Shown: positions 17,638 to 26,725, counted from the first letter of the stretch. The stretch: DNA of 64,000 nt from an uncultured Alphaproteobacteria bacterium (GCA_949493535.1 CASZWJ010000002.1:183165-247164), one strand, 5' to 3'. Numbers and translations: made by a program. The notes: generated from the sequence alone by a model not told the origin.

Positions 17638-17666
17638 TGTATAAGGCACAATGAGAAAATAATCAA
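17638..17666 (-). promoter_or_regulatory. Putative sigma-70 promoter of tRNA-Leu
   Basis: On the minus strand TTGATT and TATACA are separated by exactly 17 bases, ending 18 bases before the mature 5' end of the tRNA. Confidence 0.7.
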
Positions 17667-17702
17667 GCTTTTTCTGCGCCGAATGTTGAAAAAAATCAGA
17701 TT

Positions 17703-18416
17703 TTATTTTTTTGCCTTGAGTTTCGGATTATCAGGCTCGACCAACCCGCCTGAAATTATGAATTTAATTCCCTCTTCTACCGTCATATCCAACTCAATCG
17801 TATCTGTCTTCGGCACAAAAATCAAAAAGCCGGAAGTCGGGTTCGGCGTTGTGGGTATAAAGACATTCAGCATTTCTTCTTTAAGAAGCCTTTTAACCTC
17901 GCCTTTGGTTTCAGAACTGACTAATCCCAGAATCCAAAGCCCTTTGCGCGGATATTCAAGCAAAACGACTTTGTTGAAAGCTTGGGTTTTTGTTGAAAGA
18001 AATGTCTCAAAGACTTGTTTTAGCAGGGAATAAATGCTTGAAATTAACGGTAGCTTATAAACAATCCATTCGCCGAGACGCATGAAAAACTTGCCCATAA
18101 ATCCGGCGGCAAACATTCCCACGACAATCAACGCAACAATCAAAATCATCAACCCCAGCCCCGGAATGGTAAATGGCAGGATATCATTCAAATACGCCTG
18201 CAATTTCGGCGGCATCATCTGCCCGACCAAACGGTCAACCCAGAAAATAAACTTGTAAGCCATATAAAAAGTTATGGCGACGGGTGCCGTTACCAAAATA
18301 CCAGTAAAAAGATATGCTCTGATTTTTGAGCCCAGCTTCATAAAAGCGGCTTTTTCGCGCTCTAAACGTATCCGTTTAATGTTTTTAGCCCTTTTTTTCA
18401 AATCTTTTCCCGACAT
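17703..18416 (-). CDS. DUF502 family membrane protein
   Basis: 237 residues. A basic N-terminus (KKRAKNIKRIRLEREK) is followed by two long hydrophobic segments (about residues 32-55 and 85-112) and the DUF502 core (FMRLGEWIVYKLPLISSIYS, then KVVLLEYPRKG and the FIPTTPNPTSGF motif). Function in the family is unknown; a plant member is linked to ion homeostasis. The ATG follows the recJ TGA by one base (TGAAATG), with GAGGTG seven bases upstream, so it is translationally coupled to recJ. Confidence 0.9.
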   Translation of the reverse strand: MSGKDLKKRAKNIKRIRLEREKAAFMKLGSKIRAYLFTGILVTAPVAITFYMAYKFIFWVDRLVGQMMPPKLQAYLNDILPFTIPGLGLMILIVALIVVGMFAAGFMGKFFMRLGEWIVYKLPLISSIYSLLKQVFETFLSTKTQAFNKVVLLEYPRKGLWILGLVSSETKGEVKRLLKEEMLNVFIPTTPNPTSGFLIFVPKTDTIELDMTVEEGIKFIISGGLVEPDNPKLKAKK

Positions 18417-18417
18417 T

Positions 18418-20187
18418 TCAGCACCTCTTTATATCATCAATTATAAACTGTACGGAATTGCGCCCCTGCCAATTGTCGCGGCGTAAAACGCCGACGACGT
18501 CAAAAATTTCGCCTTTGGCTGTCAGCATGGCGTTGCCGATATCATTGTCAGCCACGCGAAACGCTATTGCTTTCAGGCTGCCGCCGTTGTCAGAGCCTAA
18601 AAAGCATTTTACATGCCCGCTGCCGATAATTGCGGCTTTGTTAATACGCACATGGCGCAACAAAAGCTTGGGTTCGCCGTTGCCTGATCCGTAAGGTTCC
18701 AATAATTCTAAATTTTCAGCCATCTCAACGGTAGCACCGGCAGCATCAAGTTCACCGTCAATATCTATGACCGGCGTTATCGCCTCGCCGCCGAGCTTTT
18801 CTTTGACATATTGCCCGACGAACTCGCGAAAAGCCTCAATCTTATCTTCCTGCAACGAAAAACCGGCTGCCATGGTGTGTCCGCCGCCTTTGGTTATCAG
18901 CCCTTTTTCTTTGGCTGAAATTATTAACGCCCCCAAATCGACTTGGGGAATAGATCGGGCCGAACCTTTAACCTCGTCTGCTTCAACAGACATGACAAAA
19001 GCCGGCAGATTATAACGTTCTTTAAGCTTTCCGGCAACAATACCGATCACGCCCTGATGCCAATCATTGCCGGCAACAAAGGCTATCGGATAAGTCTGCG
19101 GCGTGCCCTCAAGCATTTCTATCGCATTCAGCAAGACATAATTTTCAATATCTTTGCGCTGTTCGTTATATTCGCCAAGCTTATCCGCCAAAACTTTTGC
19201 CTGGGTTTCATCTTTCATGCACAGAAGTTTGTTGCCGAACGCCGCGTCCCCGACACGGCCGCAGGCATTAATCTTAGGTCCCAGCACATATCCCAAATGG
19301 AAAGCCGACGGCGCTTCGGAAATGCCGGATTTATCAAACAAAGCGCGCAAGCCGACATTCGTCCGCCGTGACATGATTTTCAACCCCTGACGAACAAACG
19401 CGCGGTTCAAACCTTTAAGCGGCACAACGTCGCAAACAGTTCCCAAGGCAACCAAATCCAGCCATTGCATCAGGTTTGGTTCGGGATTTTCCGGCGTGAA
19501 GAAATTTTGGCGGCGCAACTCGCGATTAACGGCGACAATCGTTACAAAAACAACGCCGACAGCGGCCATATATTTGAGATATTCGATACCGCTTTCATCA
19601 TCCAAACGTTTGGGATTAACCAGAGCATAAACAGGCGGCAGGCGCACTTCCGCTTCATGGTGATCCAGAACGATTACAGGAATCTTTTTTTCCGCGGCAT
19701 ATTCAAAAGTATCAAAAGCCGTAGTCCCGCAATCGACCGTAATTATTAAATCCGTTCCTATCGCGGCAAAGGCATCAACAGCCTGCCGGCTGGGGCCGTA
19801 GCCCTCTTCCCTGTCCGGAATGTGAATCTCCGGTGTGATGCCAACGCTTTCAAAATAAAGGCGCAGCACGGAAGAAGACGTGGCTCCGTCGACGTCATAA
19901 TCGCCGATAACAGCAACTTTTTGCTTTTTTATAACGGCTTCGGCAATGCGTTTGGCCGCTTTTTCCATGTCTTTCAAACAAGAAGGATCCGGCAGTAACG
20001 TCTGTAGTTTGGGGTTGATAAAGTCATTAACGCAGTCCGGACTGATTCCGCGGATTGTCAAAATTTTTGCCACAAGATAAGGCAAATTAAACCGCTGGCA
20101 GATTAATTCTGCCGTACGCTCATTGCAAACGGCCGTTTTCCATAGGTTTCCGCCTAATGATTTTTCATTGTCCGCCTGAGGAATCAA
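18418..20187 (-). CDS. recJ: Single-stranded-DNA-specific exonuclease RecJ
   Basis: 5'-3' exonuclease of recombination and repair. 589 residues. The DHH-family manganese motifs are VIGDYDVDGATS near residue 95, TVDCGTTAFD, and VIVLDHHEAE near 175, and the DHHA1 domain motif GGGHTMAAGFSL is near 435. The C-terminal OB fold ends the chain (WQGRNSVQFIIDD). The start appears to be TTG at 20187, with AGGAT eight bases upstream; no ATG is better placed. It is followed immediately by the DUF502 gene and preceded at 14 bases by an OmpA-like lipoprotein gene. Confidence 0.95.
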   Translation of the reverse strand: MIPQADNEKSLGGNLWKTAVCNERTAELICQRFNLPYLVAKILTIRGISPDCVNDFINPKLQTLLPDPSCLKDMEKAAKRIAEAVIKKQKVAVIGDYDVDGATSSSVLRLYFESVGITPEIHIPDREEGYGPSRQAVDAFAAIGTDLIITVDCGTTAFDTFEYAAEKKIPVIVLDHHEAEVRLPPVYALVNPKRLDDESGIEYLKYMAAVGVVFVTIVAVNRELRRQNFFTPENPEPNLMQWLDLVALGTVCDVVPLKGLNRAFVRQGLKIMSRRTNVGLRALFDKSGISEAPSAFHLGYVLGPKINACGRVGDAAFGNKLLCMKDETQAKVLADKLGEYNEQRKDIENYVLLNAIEMLEGTPQTYPIAFVAGNDWHQGVIGIVAGKLKERYNLPAFVMSVEADEVKGSARSIPQVDLGALIISAKEKGLITKGGGHTMAAGFSLQEDKIEAFREFVGQYVKEKLGGEAITPVIDIDGELDAAGATVEMAENLELLEPYGSGNGEPKLLLRHVRINKAAIIGSGHVKCFLGSDNGGSLKAIAFRVADNDIGNAMLTAKGEIFDVVGVLRRDNWQGRNSVQFIIDDIKRC

Positions 20188-20201
20188 ATTATTATCCTAT
20201 A

Positions 20202-20996
20202 TTAGTACGTAATATACACTTCAACGCGGCGGTTCAGGCGTTCGCCCTCCGGCATGACCTCCTGATATGCGGGAACGGAATCTGACAGGGCTTCCGTCTC
20301 TATTTGAGTTGCCGGCAAGCCATAGCGTTTTAACGCATCGGCAACGCTGGCTGCGCGTGCCGCAGAAACCTTAAAGTTTGCCAGTTTATGAGAAACGGCA
20401 TCGGTATTGCGTGTGCGGCTGGAAGCAAAACCCTGAACTTTTACAACGGCATTCTTTTTGGATTTTGCCTGTTTTACAATATTGCGAATCTGTCTGTTGT
20501 ATTTAGAATCCAGAACAGAACTGCCATTGGCAAAATAGAAAGTCTCCATGCGGTAGCTGACGCTCGGACCGGCATTTTCTTCAGCGAATATGCCTTGTTC
20601 GACTACGGTTTCCCCTTCGCTCAAATCAGCGCTTTCTTTCATATTTTCAGGTTCAATTTTTTTAATATCTTCTTTATTAACCGGAGTTGTTTTGACCGCA
20701 GCAATTTCATCATCTTTAACAAGAGAACTGTTCATGGCATCAGCCAATTCCTTATCATCTTCATCATAAGCGGCATTTTTATCATCTGCACGCAAACTGC
20801 TGCTTTCTTCCGGCAGAGAGAGTTCTATTTTTTTGCCTTTGCGGCTGACAAAACTGCTGTCTTCACTCATTACGGGCTCATTAACAGCTTCATCTTCCTC
20901 GATAATATCAGGAAAAACAGCCGAAGAACAAGAACACAACAAAGCAGAAACGGCAAAAACGCCGCAGGCACCTTTAAGATTTTGAAGCAATTTCAT
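20202..20996 (-). CDS. OmpA-family lipoprotein
   Basis: 264 residues. The lipoprotein signal ends at LLCSCSS (cysteine near residue 23). A long acidic, probably disordered linker (about residues 30-145, rich in Asp/Glu/Ser) is followed by a C-terminal OmpA domain (from FYFANGSSVLD near 152 to the end). The domain has the peptidoglycan-binding pattern in NFKVSAARAASVADALKRYG and a closing LNRRVEVYI. It therefore tethers the outer membrane to the wall, in the manner of Pal, but the long linker and sequence differ from Pal itself. AGGG lies eight bases before the ATG. Confidence 0.85.
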   Translation of the reverse strand: MKLLQNLKGACGVFAVSALLCSCSSAVFPDIIEEDEAVNEPVMSEDSSFVSRKGKKIELSLPEESSSLRADDKNAAYDEDDKELADAMNSSLVKDDEIAAVKTTPVNKEDIKKIEPENMKESADLSEGETVVEQGIFAEENAGPSVSYRMETFYFANGSSVLDSKYNRQIRNIVKQAKSKKNAVVKVQGFASSRTRNTDAVSHKLANFKVSAARAASVADALKRYGLPATQIETEALSDSVPAYQEVMPEGERLNRRVEVYITY

Positions 20997-21180
20997 TGAT
21001 ATAACCCTATCTAAATATTATTTTGCCTAAAAGAATACATTTAGTTTATGAATATAATATTAAACCATATAACACAAGAACAAAAAATAATTAACAAGCA
21101 GATTTTAGAAATGAAATTATTTGTTTTTAACGATATATTGCTCTATACTGTCTGCATAAAATAACACGGCGAGGTTTATT

Positions 21181-21720
21181 ATGACTGTTTCAGCGACAAA
21201 CTCCGGCATTGAGGTTGCCTATTGGTTCATTCAGAGAGCCGAAAAAGACAATATTTTTATTGAAGACGAAAAACTGCACCACTTGCTGTTTACGGCACAG
21301 CTTGCCTATGCGCGAAAAAACAGCCGCGCCGTTTTGATGCCGAGCTTGTTCATAACCGATGAAAACGGTTTTTCAGAACCCAATATTTTAAAGATGTTTT
21401 CGCTCGGACGCCCTTATATGCCGCCGGTTAAGCTGGAAAACGACGTCGCGGCATTATTAGAAATTATTTGGAAAAAATATGCCAAAACATCTGCCGCAGC
21501 CATGGGAAACACAATCAAAGCTTCGGAGGCTTATAAACAAAATTATAAAAAAGGCGAAAAACAGGTTGTTAACATCAACGATATTGTCACTTTATTTGAA
21601 ACGCCGGTACAAACCTCAGCCAACAGCAAAAGAAAAATGCTGATTTCGCAAAACGGTCCGGTTATGGTTTCCCAATGGACACCCCGTAAGCTTTCCCCTT
21701 CTGTCCGCAAAGGAGTTTAA
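21181..21720 (+). CDS. Hypothetical protein, possibly Panacea/SocA-like
   Basis: 179 residues, no signal or membrane segment. The N-terminal pattern VAYWFIQRAEKDN ... LHHLLFTAQLAYA resembles the start of Panacea-type (DUF4065, SocA-like) proteins, where a WFI helix precedes KLxKLLYYAQ. The rest is not clearly alike. That comparison is by eye and uncertain. The C-terminal third is basic. It lies one base upstream of a DUF192 lipoprotein gene, with which it forms an operon. The upstream 184 bases separate it from the divergent OmpA lipoprotein; CGAGG precedes the ATG. Confidence 0.65.
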   Translation: MTVSATNSGIEVAYWFIQRAEKDNIFIEDEKLHHLLFTAQLAYARKNSRAVLMPSLFITDENGFSEPNILKMFSLGRPYMPPVKLENDVAALLEIIWKKYAKTSAAAMGNTIKASEAYKQNYKKGEKQVVNINDIVTLFETPVQTSANSKRKMLISQNGPVMVSQWTPRKLSPSVRKGV

Positions 21721-21721
21721 A

Positions 21722-22177
21722 ATGCGCCCTCTCCTCATTTTGCTCACCATTTTATTAATCGGCGGATGCTCTGAAAAAGAAACATCCAATCCGCAGCGTC
21801 CGTTAACCGAATTAACTATCGGCAGCGGAAAGAAAGCCCGCCGCTTTGACGTTGAAACGTCCATTACGGAAAATGAGATGCGTTTGGGCTTGATGTATCG
21901 GCAGGAACTTCCCGATAATCAGGGTATGATTTTTATTTTTCCGCCGCGCAGCATTTCAATGTGGATGAAAAATACTTATATCCCTTTGGATATGATTTTT
22001 GTTGATACGGATAATAAAATTAACGGCATTGTTGAAAATACGGTTCCTTTTTCAGAAACATTCATTCAATCGCCCAAAGGCACAAAAGCTGTTATAGAAT
22101 TAAAAGCCGGAACCGTTAAAAAGCATAAAATTCATAAAGGAGAACGGGCAAAACATAAGCTGTTGGGCAATTTATAA
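21722..22177 (+). CDS. DUF192 domain lipoprotein
   Basis: 151 residues. The lipoprotein signal (LLILLTILLIGGCSE, cysteine near residue 16) is followed by a DUF192 domain: GLMYRQELPDNQGMIFIF, the family landmark SMWMKNTYIPLDMIFVD, and VIELKAG. DUF192 proteins are small exported beta-rich proteins of unknown biochemical role. It begins one base after the stop of the preceding gene. Confidence 0.88.
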   Translation: MRPLLILLTILLIGGCSEKETSNPQRPLTELTIGSGKKARRFDVETSITENEMRLGLMYRQELPDNQGMIFIFPPRSISMWMKNTYIPLDMIFVDTDNKINGIVENTVPFSETFIQSPKGTKAVIELKAGTVKKHKIHKGERAKHKLLGNL

Positions 22178-22181
22178 GCCT

Positions 22182-22280
22182 TCAGCGCTTTTCTTCCCGA
22201 TATCTATTCATATATGAAATTCCGTTTGATATCAGGTATACGATTGAAACCAGAGTGACGGAGAGTTTTAAAAAGCCCAT
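22182..22280 (-). CDS. Candidate 32-residue membrane miniprotein
   Basis: An ATG at 22280 with GGGAG at about nine bases upstream opens a 32-codon frame ending in TGA at 22182. The product is MGFLKLSVTLVSIVYLISNG followed by a charged tail (YMNRYREEKR): a single transmembrane helix with positive-outside flanks, as in many bacterial miniproteins. It starts six bases after the stop of the lipoprotein gene at 22287 and reads in the same direction, so it would be the last gene of the hfq-hflX run. No family is recognised. The frame is short, but the ribosome site and composition are good. Confidence 0.5.
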   Translation of the reverse strand: MGFLKLSVTLVSIVYLISNGISYMNRYREEKR

Positions 22281-22286
22281 TGTTTT

Positions 22287-22667
22287 TTACTCCCGAACGA
22301 CGCAGTCGTCGCCGTTAAAGGTGTAATTGACAATTTCTCCGTTTGTAATGGTGAATGATGTTTTGCAATAGTAATTATCATCCGCGTTATTAATCAGATT
22401 TTCACCGTAATCAGGCGTTTCTATTGCCTCATAGTCGACCTCAATTCCCGAGTAAGGGCGCGTGTTTCCGTTAATCGGTTTGTCTTCCGTTTGAATATAA
22501 GTCACGACTTTTGTTTGCGGCGTTACATAAAACTCCGATGCCGGACGCCCCCATGAATCATATAAGCTGATTTCCGGCATTCCGACCCATGGCTGTAAAC
22601 TTTGCTGATAAGTCTGAGAATGGCTGCAGGCCGTCAGCAGCAAGGATAATAAAATCAATTTTTTCAT
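22287..22667 (-). CDS. Hypothetical lipoprotein
   Basis: 126 residues with a clear lipoprotein signal (KKLILLSLLLTACSH, cysteine at about 14). The mature part begins with QTYQQSLQPWVGMPEISLYDSW-type sequence, resembling small lipoproteins in which a conserved WxG..E..L..SWG stretch leads a beta-rich domain. It contains two further cysteines near the C-terminus (YYCKTSF, DDCVVRE) that could form a disulfide. It lies 66 bases downstream of hflX and six bases before the candidate miniprotein. Function unknown. Confidence 0.75.
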   Translation of the reverse strand: MKKLILLSLLLTACSHSQTYQQSLQPWVGMPEISLYDSWGRPASEFYVTPQTKVVTYIQTEDKPINGNTRPYSGIEVDYEAIETPDYGENLINNADDNYYCKTSFTITNGEIVNYTFNGDDCVVRE

Positions 22668-22733
22668 TAATCTGCCTTTACAAAAAGTTGCTCTTAATGA
22701 AAAATATTTAATCGGAAATCATTGAAATTCAAG

Positions 22734-24041
22734 TCAGCTCAAGAGTTTTATTTGCGCTTTTCCGCTGAGCTTTGCCAAGCCGAGGCTATCTATTTTCACT
22801 TTTAAAATTTGTTGATCTTCTTGATTTTTTGCGCTTAGAACTTCGGCATTTTTATACAGCCAGGCAATCTGCTTTCCGTCAGAAGCAGGAAGCTTAACCT
22901 CGATAATTTTATGGTTTTCGGAAAGCTTATCGTCTACCGCTTTAAGAAAAGCCTCGCATCCCTCGCCGCTTAATGCCGAAGCGGGAATTATATAAGAGCT
23001 GCGCTTGGCATTCTCTTCAATATATTTTTTATCAGCTTCCGAAAGAATATCTATTTTGTTCCAAACTTCCAGATAGTTACTCTGCGTTTCAATATGCTCT
23101 AAACCCAAGTTTTTTAAAACATTCAAAACATCTTGCTTTTGCTGTTTGTTATCAGGATTTGCCAAATCCCGCACATGAACGACAATATCCGCCGCTAAAA
23201 CTTCTTCCAGCGTTGCACGAAAAGACATAACCAGTTCATGCGGCAAATCAGAAATAAAACCGACGGTATCGGATAAAATTATTTCCCGCCCCGAAGGCAG
23301 GCGCAATTTGCGCATCGTCGGATCCAACGTAGCAAAAAGCAAGTCTTCGGCAAAAACCTGTGCCTTAGACAGGCGATTAAACAAGGAAGATTTTCCGGCA
23401 TTGGTATAACCGACAAGCGCCACAACGGGATATGGGATACGTTTACGGGCGCCGCGCTGCAATTCTCTGGTTTTCTTGACTTTTTCCAAATCTTTTTTTA
23501 TTCGAACGATTTTGTCGTCAATGATACGGCGGTCCAATTCGATCTGCGTTTCTCCGGGGCCGCCCAAAAAACCGGCGCCGCCTCTTTGGCGTTCAAGGTG
23601 CGTCCAACTTCTGACCAAACGGCTGCGCTGATAAGTCAAATGCGCTAACTCGACTTGCAGATTGCCTTCTTTGGTGTTCGCCCGCTCGCCGAAAATCTCA
23701 AGAATGAGCGCCGTTCTGTCAATAACTTTTACTTTAAGTTTTTTCTCAAGGTTGCGCTGCTGAATTGGCGTAAGAGACGTATCTATTACGACTAATTCTA
23801 TTTCCTGTTCGGCTATTTTATTTTGCAGATTTTCTAAAAAGCCGTTACCAAAGAAAATGGCCGGCTTAATTTCGCGGACTTTGACAATCTCCGAACAGAT
23901 GACATTCAAATTTATAGCTTCGGCAAGACGAACTGCTTCTTCCAAACGGGAATCCGGAGCAAGAGATATCTCTTTGCCTGATACCAAAGGAAAAATGACG
24001 GCGGTTTTAACCGAAGATATATTAAACTCAATTCCGTTCAA
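22734..24041 (-). CDS. hflX: GTPase HflX
   Basis: Ribosome-associated GTPase that splits stalled or stress-damaged 70S ribosomes. 435 residues. It has an N-terminal HflX domain and the Gly-rich linker (RGGAGFLGGPGETQIELDRR, about residues 155-175). The G domain follows, with G1 VGYTNAGKSSLFN, G3 LSDTVGFISDLPHELV and G4 VWNKIDIL. The start seems to be TTG at 24041, three bases after hfq, so it depends on coupling. It follows hfq as in many proteobacteria. Confidence 0.95.
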   Translation of the reverse strand: MNGIEFNISSVKTAVIFPLVSGKEISLAPDSRLEEAVRLAEAINLNVICSEIVKVREIKPAIFFGNGFLENLQNKIAEQEIELVVIDTSLTPIQQRNLEKKLKVKVIDRTALILEIFGERANTKEGNLQVELAHLTYQRSRLVRSWTHLERQRGGAGFLGGPGETQIELDRRIIDDKIVRIKKDLEKVKKTRELQRGARKRIPYPVVALVGYTNAGKSSLFNRLSKAQVFAEDLLFATLDPTMRKLRLPSGREIILSDTVGFISDLPHELVMSFRATLEEVLAADIVVHVRDLANPDNKQQKQDVLNVLKNLGLEHIETQSNYLEVWNKIDILSEADKKYIEENAKRSSYIIPASALSGEGCEAFLKAVDDKLSENHKIIEVKLPASDGKQIAWLYKNAEVLSAKNQEDQQILKVKIDSLGLAKLSGKAQIKLLS

Positions 24042-24044
24042 GAC

Positions 24045-24290
24045 TTATTCTTCTGTTCCGTCAGCTTCTTCATCTTCGATTTCAAAATCAACAGCCGCAC
24101 TCGGCATAATTGTCGAAATGGCGTGCTTATAAATTAACTGGGTATGCCCATCGCGGCGCAGCAACAAGGAAAAGCTGTCAAACCATGTAATCAGCCCCTG
24201 CAGCTTTACGCCGTTAACCAAAAAAACCGTTACGGAGATTTTATTTTTACGAATATTGTTTAAGAAGTCATCCTGAACATTTTGTGACAT
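24045..24290 (-). CDS. hfq: RNA chaperone Hfq
   Basis: Hexameric Sm-like protein that pairs small RNAs with mRNAs. 81 residues: Sm1 ([27 protein letters not shown]) and Sm2 ([10 protein letters not shown]) are complete, and the C-terminal tail is short and acidic, as in Alphaproteobacteria. Q8/Q9-type residues of the proximal RNA site are represented by the [11 protein letters not shown]-terminus. It is placed between trkA and hflX. Its presence means Hfq-dependent regulation is available to any small RNA in this genome, including the candidate near 43 kb. Confidence 0.97.
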   Translation of the reverse strand: MSQNVQDDFLNNIRKNKISVTVFLVNGVKLQGLITWFDSFSLLLRRDGHTQLIYKHAISTIMPSAAVDFEIEDEEADGTEE

Positions 24291-24386
24291 TATTTTTATC
24301 CTTTTTATTATCTTATAATGGTTTATTTTAACAATATTTTTTTAGATTAGTAAAGCTTAGATTGTAACAGGGGGATAATTTCCAAC

Positions 24387-25745
24387 CTAAGATATTATCT
24401 TTTCAACTTTACGGATTGCCGCGGAATCGACATAGATAATAACTTTGTCTCCTGCTTGCAAAACATCTGTTTCTCCTAGATAACTGATTTCTTCATTACG
24501 CAGACACGCACAAATTTTGCTGCTGGCAGGAAAATCTGCAGCTCGGACGGTTTTGCCGGCAATCGGTGAACCGTCGCTGATTTCCATTTCCCAGATTTCG
24601 CCCAGCCCGCGTCCGAGAGAATAAGCATTTTTAACATCTGCTTTGCGCAATTCCTGCAAAATACCGGAAATTGTAACTGACGTCCGGTCTACTAAAATAC
24701 TGTTGCCGATTAGTCCTATCAAATTGTTATAAGAAGGAGAATTTACCAAAGCAACCGTCGTATTAACACCGCTTTTTCCTGCCAGCATTGTCGCCAGCAG
24801 ATTATCGTTATCCTGCATGGTGACGGCAATTGCCGCATCGGTATTGCCAATGCCCGCTTCACTTAAAATTTTATCACTCATCAACGGACCGTGAATCACA
24901 ACGGTATTATTTAAATCTTTTGCCAAATTTCTGGCGGCTTGCAAATCTTCTTCTATGATTTTGCAGCTGATAATGTTATCGTCTTTTTCAAACAGTTTTC
25001 CCATATAACGTGAAATTTTATTGCCGCCGAAAATAATAACGCGTTCGACAGCCGGCCGCTCTATTCCAAAAGCGGCAATGGTTTCTTCAACCTTATCATC
25101 AGGGGTCAGCAAAAAGACTTCGTCTCCGGCTTCCAGCATGTCATTCCGATAGGGAATAAATATATTGCCGCGGCGGTTGACGCAAACAACCTCAACATTA
25201 ATATCTTCGGAAACCTGCCCTAAATTAAGCAGAGGAACTTTTATTAAAGGGCTTTCTTCCGGCATTTTAAAGCCCAAAAGCTGCATTTTGCCGTCAAACA
25301 GCGGCAGCACTTCGGAAGCTCCCGGAATTTTAAGCATATGATAAATATATTTGCCAATTTCTATTTCGGGAGAAATGATTAAATCAATCGGCAGGCTTTT
25401 TTCATTATAAAGCGTCGCCCACAAAGGCTCTAAAAAATCCTGAGCATCAATTCTGGCGATTTTGCGCGGAACATTGAAAACCGAATGCGCCACCTGACAG
25501 GCAACCATATTCACCTCATCAACATTGGTTGCCGCAATAAGCAAACGGGCTTTGGCGGCATCGGCCTTTTCAAGAACTTCCGGATGAGAAGCAGAGCCTA
25601 AAACGGGAAGGATGTCAAACTCCTGCGCCAAATCATCCAAGGCTTTTTGATTATTGTCGATAACGATGATGTCATTGTTGCCCTTTATCAGGTAACTGAC
25701 GATACTGCGTCCGACGCTTCCGGCTCCACAAACAATAATCTTCAT
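24387..25745 (-). CDS. trkA: Trk potassium transport system, NAD-binding subunit TrkA
   Basis: Cytosolic regulatory subunit of the Trk K+ uptake system. The 452-residue form starts at 25745, where GAGGA lies eight bases upstream; a longer open frame to 25883 overlaps dusB and is not credible. Two RCK halves are visible, each an N-lobe (GAGSVGRSIVSYL near residue 6; IIFGGNKISRYMGKLF near 235) and a C-lobe (LLNLG ... GDEVFLLTP; GSPIAGKTVRAADFP). It follows dusB by 11 bases. In many alphaproteobacteria ntrBC and ntrYX lie between these two genes; here they are absent. Confidence 0.94.
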   Translation of the reverse strand: MKIIVCGAGSVGRSIVSYLIKGNNDIIVIDNNQKALDDLAQEFDILPVLGSASHPEVLEKADAAKARLLIAATNVDEVNMVACQVAHSVFNVPRKIARIDAQDFLEPLWATLYNEKSLPIDLIISPEIEIGKYIYHMLKIPGASEVLPLFDGKMQLLGFKMPEESPLIKVPLLNLGQVSEDINVEVVCVNRRGNIFIPYRNDMLEAGDEVFLLTPDDKVEETIAAFGIERPAVERVIIFGGNKISRYMGKLFEKDDNIISCKIIEEDLQAARNLAKDLNNTVVIHGPLMSDKILSEAGIGNTDAAIAVTMQDNDNLLATMLAGKSGVNTTVALVNSPSYNNLIGLIGNSILVDRTSVTISGILQELRKADVKNAYSLGRGLGEIWEMEISDGSPIAGKTVRAADFPASSKICACLRNEEISYLGETDVLQAGDKVIIYVDSAAIRKVEKIIS

Positions 25746-25756
25746 TTTTTTATTCC

Positions 25757-26725
25757 TCAGTTTTGCTCTTCCAGTGCGGCAAAATAGCGGTCTATTTCGG
25801 CGTATGCTTCCGGAAAATTGTTTATTCTGACATAATTTTCCCGAAATCTGCGGGCATCGCGGCAATTTTTGCAATACCAACAAACATATTTGCGAGAAAC
25901 GGACAATGCCAATTTTTCTCCATAATAAGCAATCAATTCTTTAATATGGGTTAATAATGCCTCTTTTACAACAGTAAGAGGCACGGGCTGAGGTTCCCGC
26001 CCCGTTTCAAGATAGTCATGAGTTTGAGAAATTAACCAAGGCGCCCCCAAAGCCGCGCGCCCTATCATCACGGCGTCAACGCCTGTTTCGTTTATCATTT
26101 TTTCAGCATCATAAGGCGATGTGATATCACCGTTGCCGATAACCGGAATTTTTACGGCATTTTTAACTTTTGCAATTGTTTCCCAATCAGCCGTTCCTGA
26201 GTAAAAATCGCTTCTGGTACGCCCATGGACTGTCACATAGGCAGCTCCGCAGGCCTCGCACATTCGGGCAAATTCCGTTGCATTGACGGAATTATTGTCC
26301 CAGCCTTTACGAAATTTTACGCTAACCGGCAGCTGAGATGCAGCAACGGCAGCTTTGATAATTTTTTCGGCCAGCGGCATATCTTTCATCAGATAAGAGC
26401 CGGAATTGTTATTTACGATTTTTTTTACCGGACAGCCCATATTTATATCAATAGAACAAGCGCCAAGCTCTTCTGCCAAACGGCAGGCATCCGCAAACAA
26501 GGCCTCATCGCCGCCTACCAACTGCACAATGACGGGATAAGCTTCATCCCTGACATCAGCGATACGATAACTTTTCGGATTTTTGCGCTGAATGGCATTT
26601 ATCGCAACCATTTCGGAAACCATTTGCCCCGCCCCGAAATTTTTTACAAGCTTGCGCATCGGTTTATCTGTGATTCCGGCCATCGGCGCCAAAAAGACTT
26701 TTGAATCAAAATTGAGTATTGTCAT
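25757..26725 (-). CDS. dusB: tRNA-dihydrouridine synthase DusB (NifR3 family)
   Basis: Flavoenzyme that reduces uridines in the tRNA D-loop. 322 residues with an FMN-binding TIM barrel. The start APMAGITDKPMRKL, the catalytic-cysteine motif INMGCPVKKIVNN (near residue 100), and VHGRTRSDFYSG and IGNGDITS for FMN phosphate are all visible. Its ATG shares a base with the stop of the upstream unknown gene (TAATG), and AGGAT lies in that gene's end. Confidence 0.95.
   Translation of the reverse strand: MTILNFDSKVFLAPMAGITDKPMRKLVKNFGAGQMVSEMVAINAIQRKNPKSYRIADVRDEAYPVIVQLVGGDEALFADACRLAEELGACSIDINMGCPVKKIVNNNSGSYLMKDMPLAEKIIKAAVAASQLPVSVKFRKGWDNNSVNATEFARMCEACGAAYVTVHGRTRSDFYSGTADWETIAKVKNAVKIPVIGNGDITSPYDAEKMINETGVDAVMIGRAALGAPWLISQTHDYLETGREPQPVPLTVVKEALLTHIKELIAYYGEKLALSVSRKYVCWYCKNCRDARRFRENYVRINNFPEAYAEIDRYFAALEEQN

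Noticed and set aside
20388-20999. Antisense open frame across the OmpA-like lipoprotein gene
   Set aside because: The minus-strand product has a lipobox and an OmpA domain, while the antisense frame has only Phe/Ile-rich shadow composition.
25746-25883. N-terminal extension of trkA
   Set aside because: It overlaps the end of dusB; the Rossmann start and Shine-Dalgarno fix the ATG at 25745.
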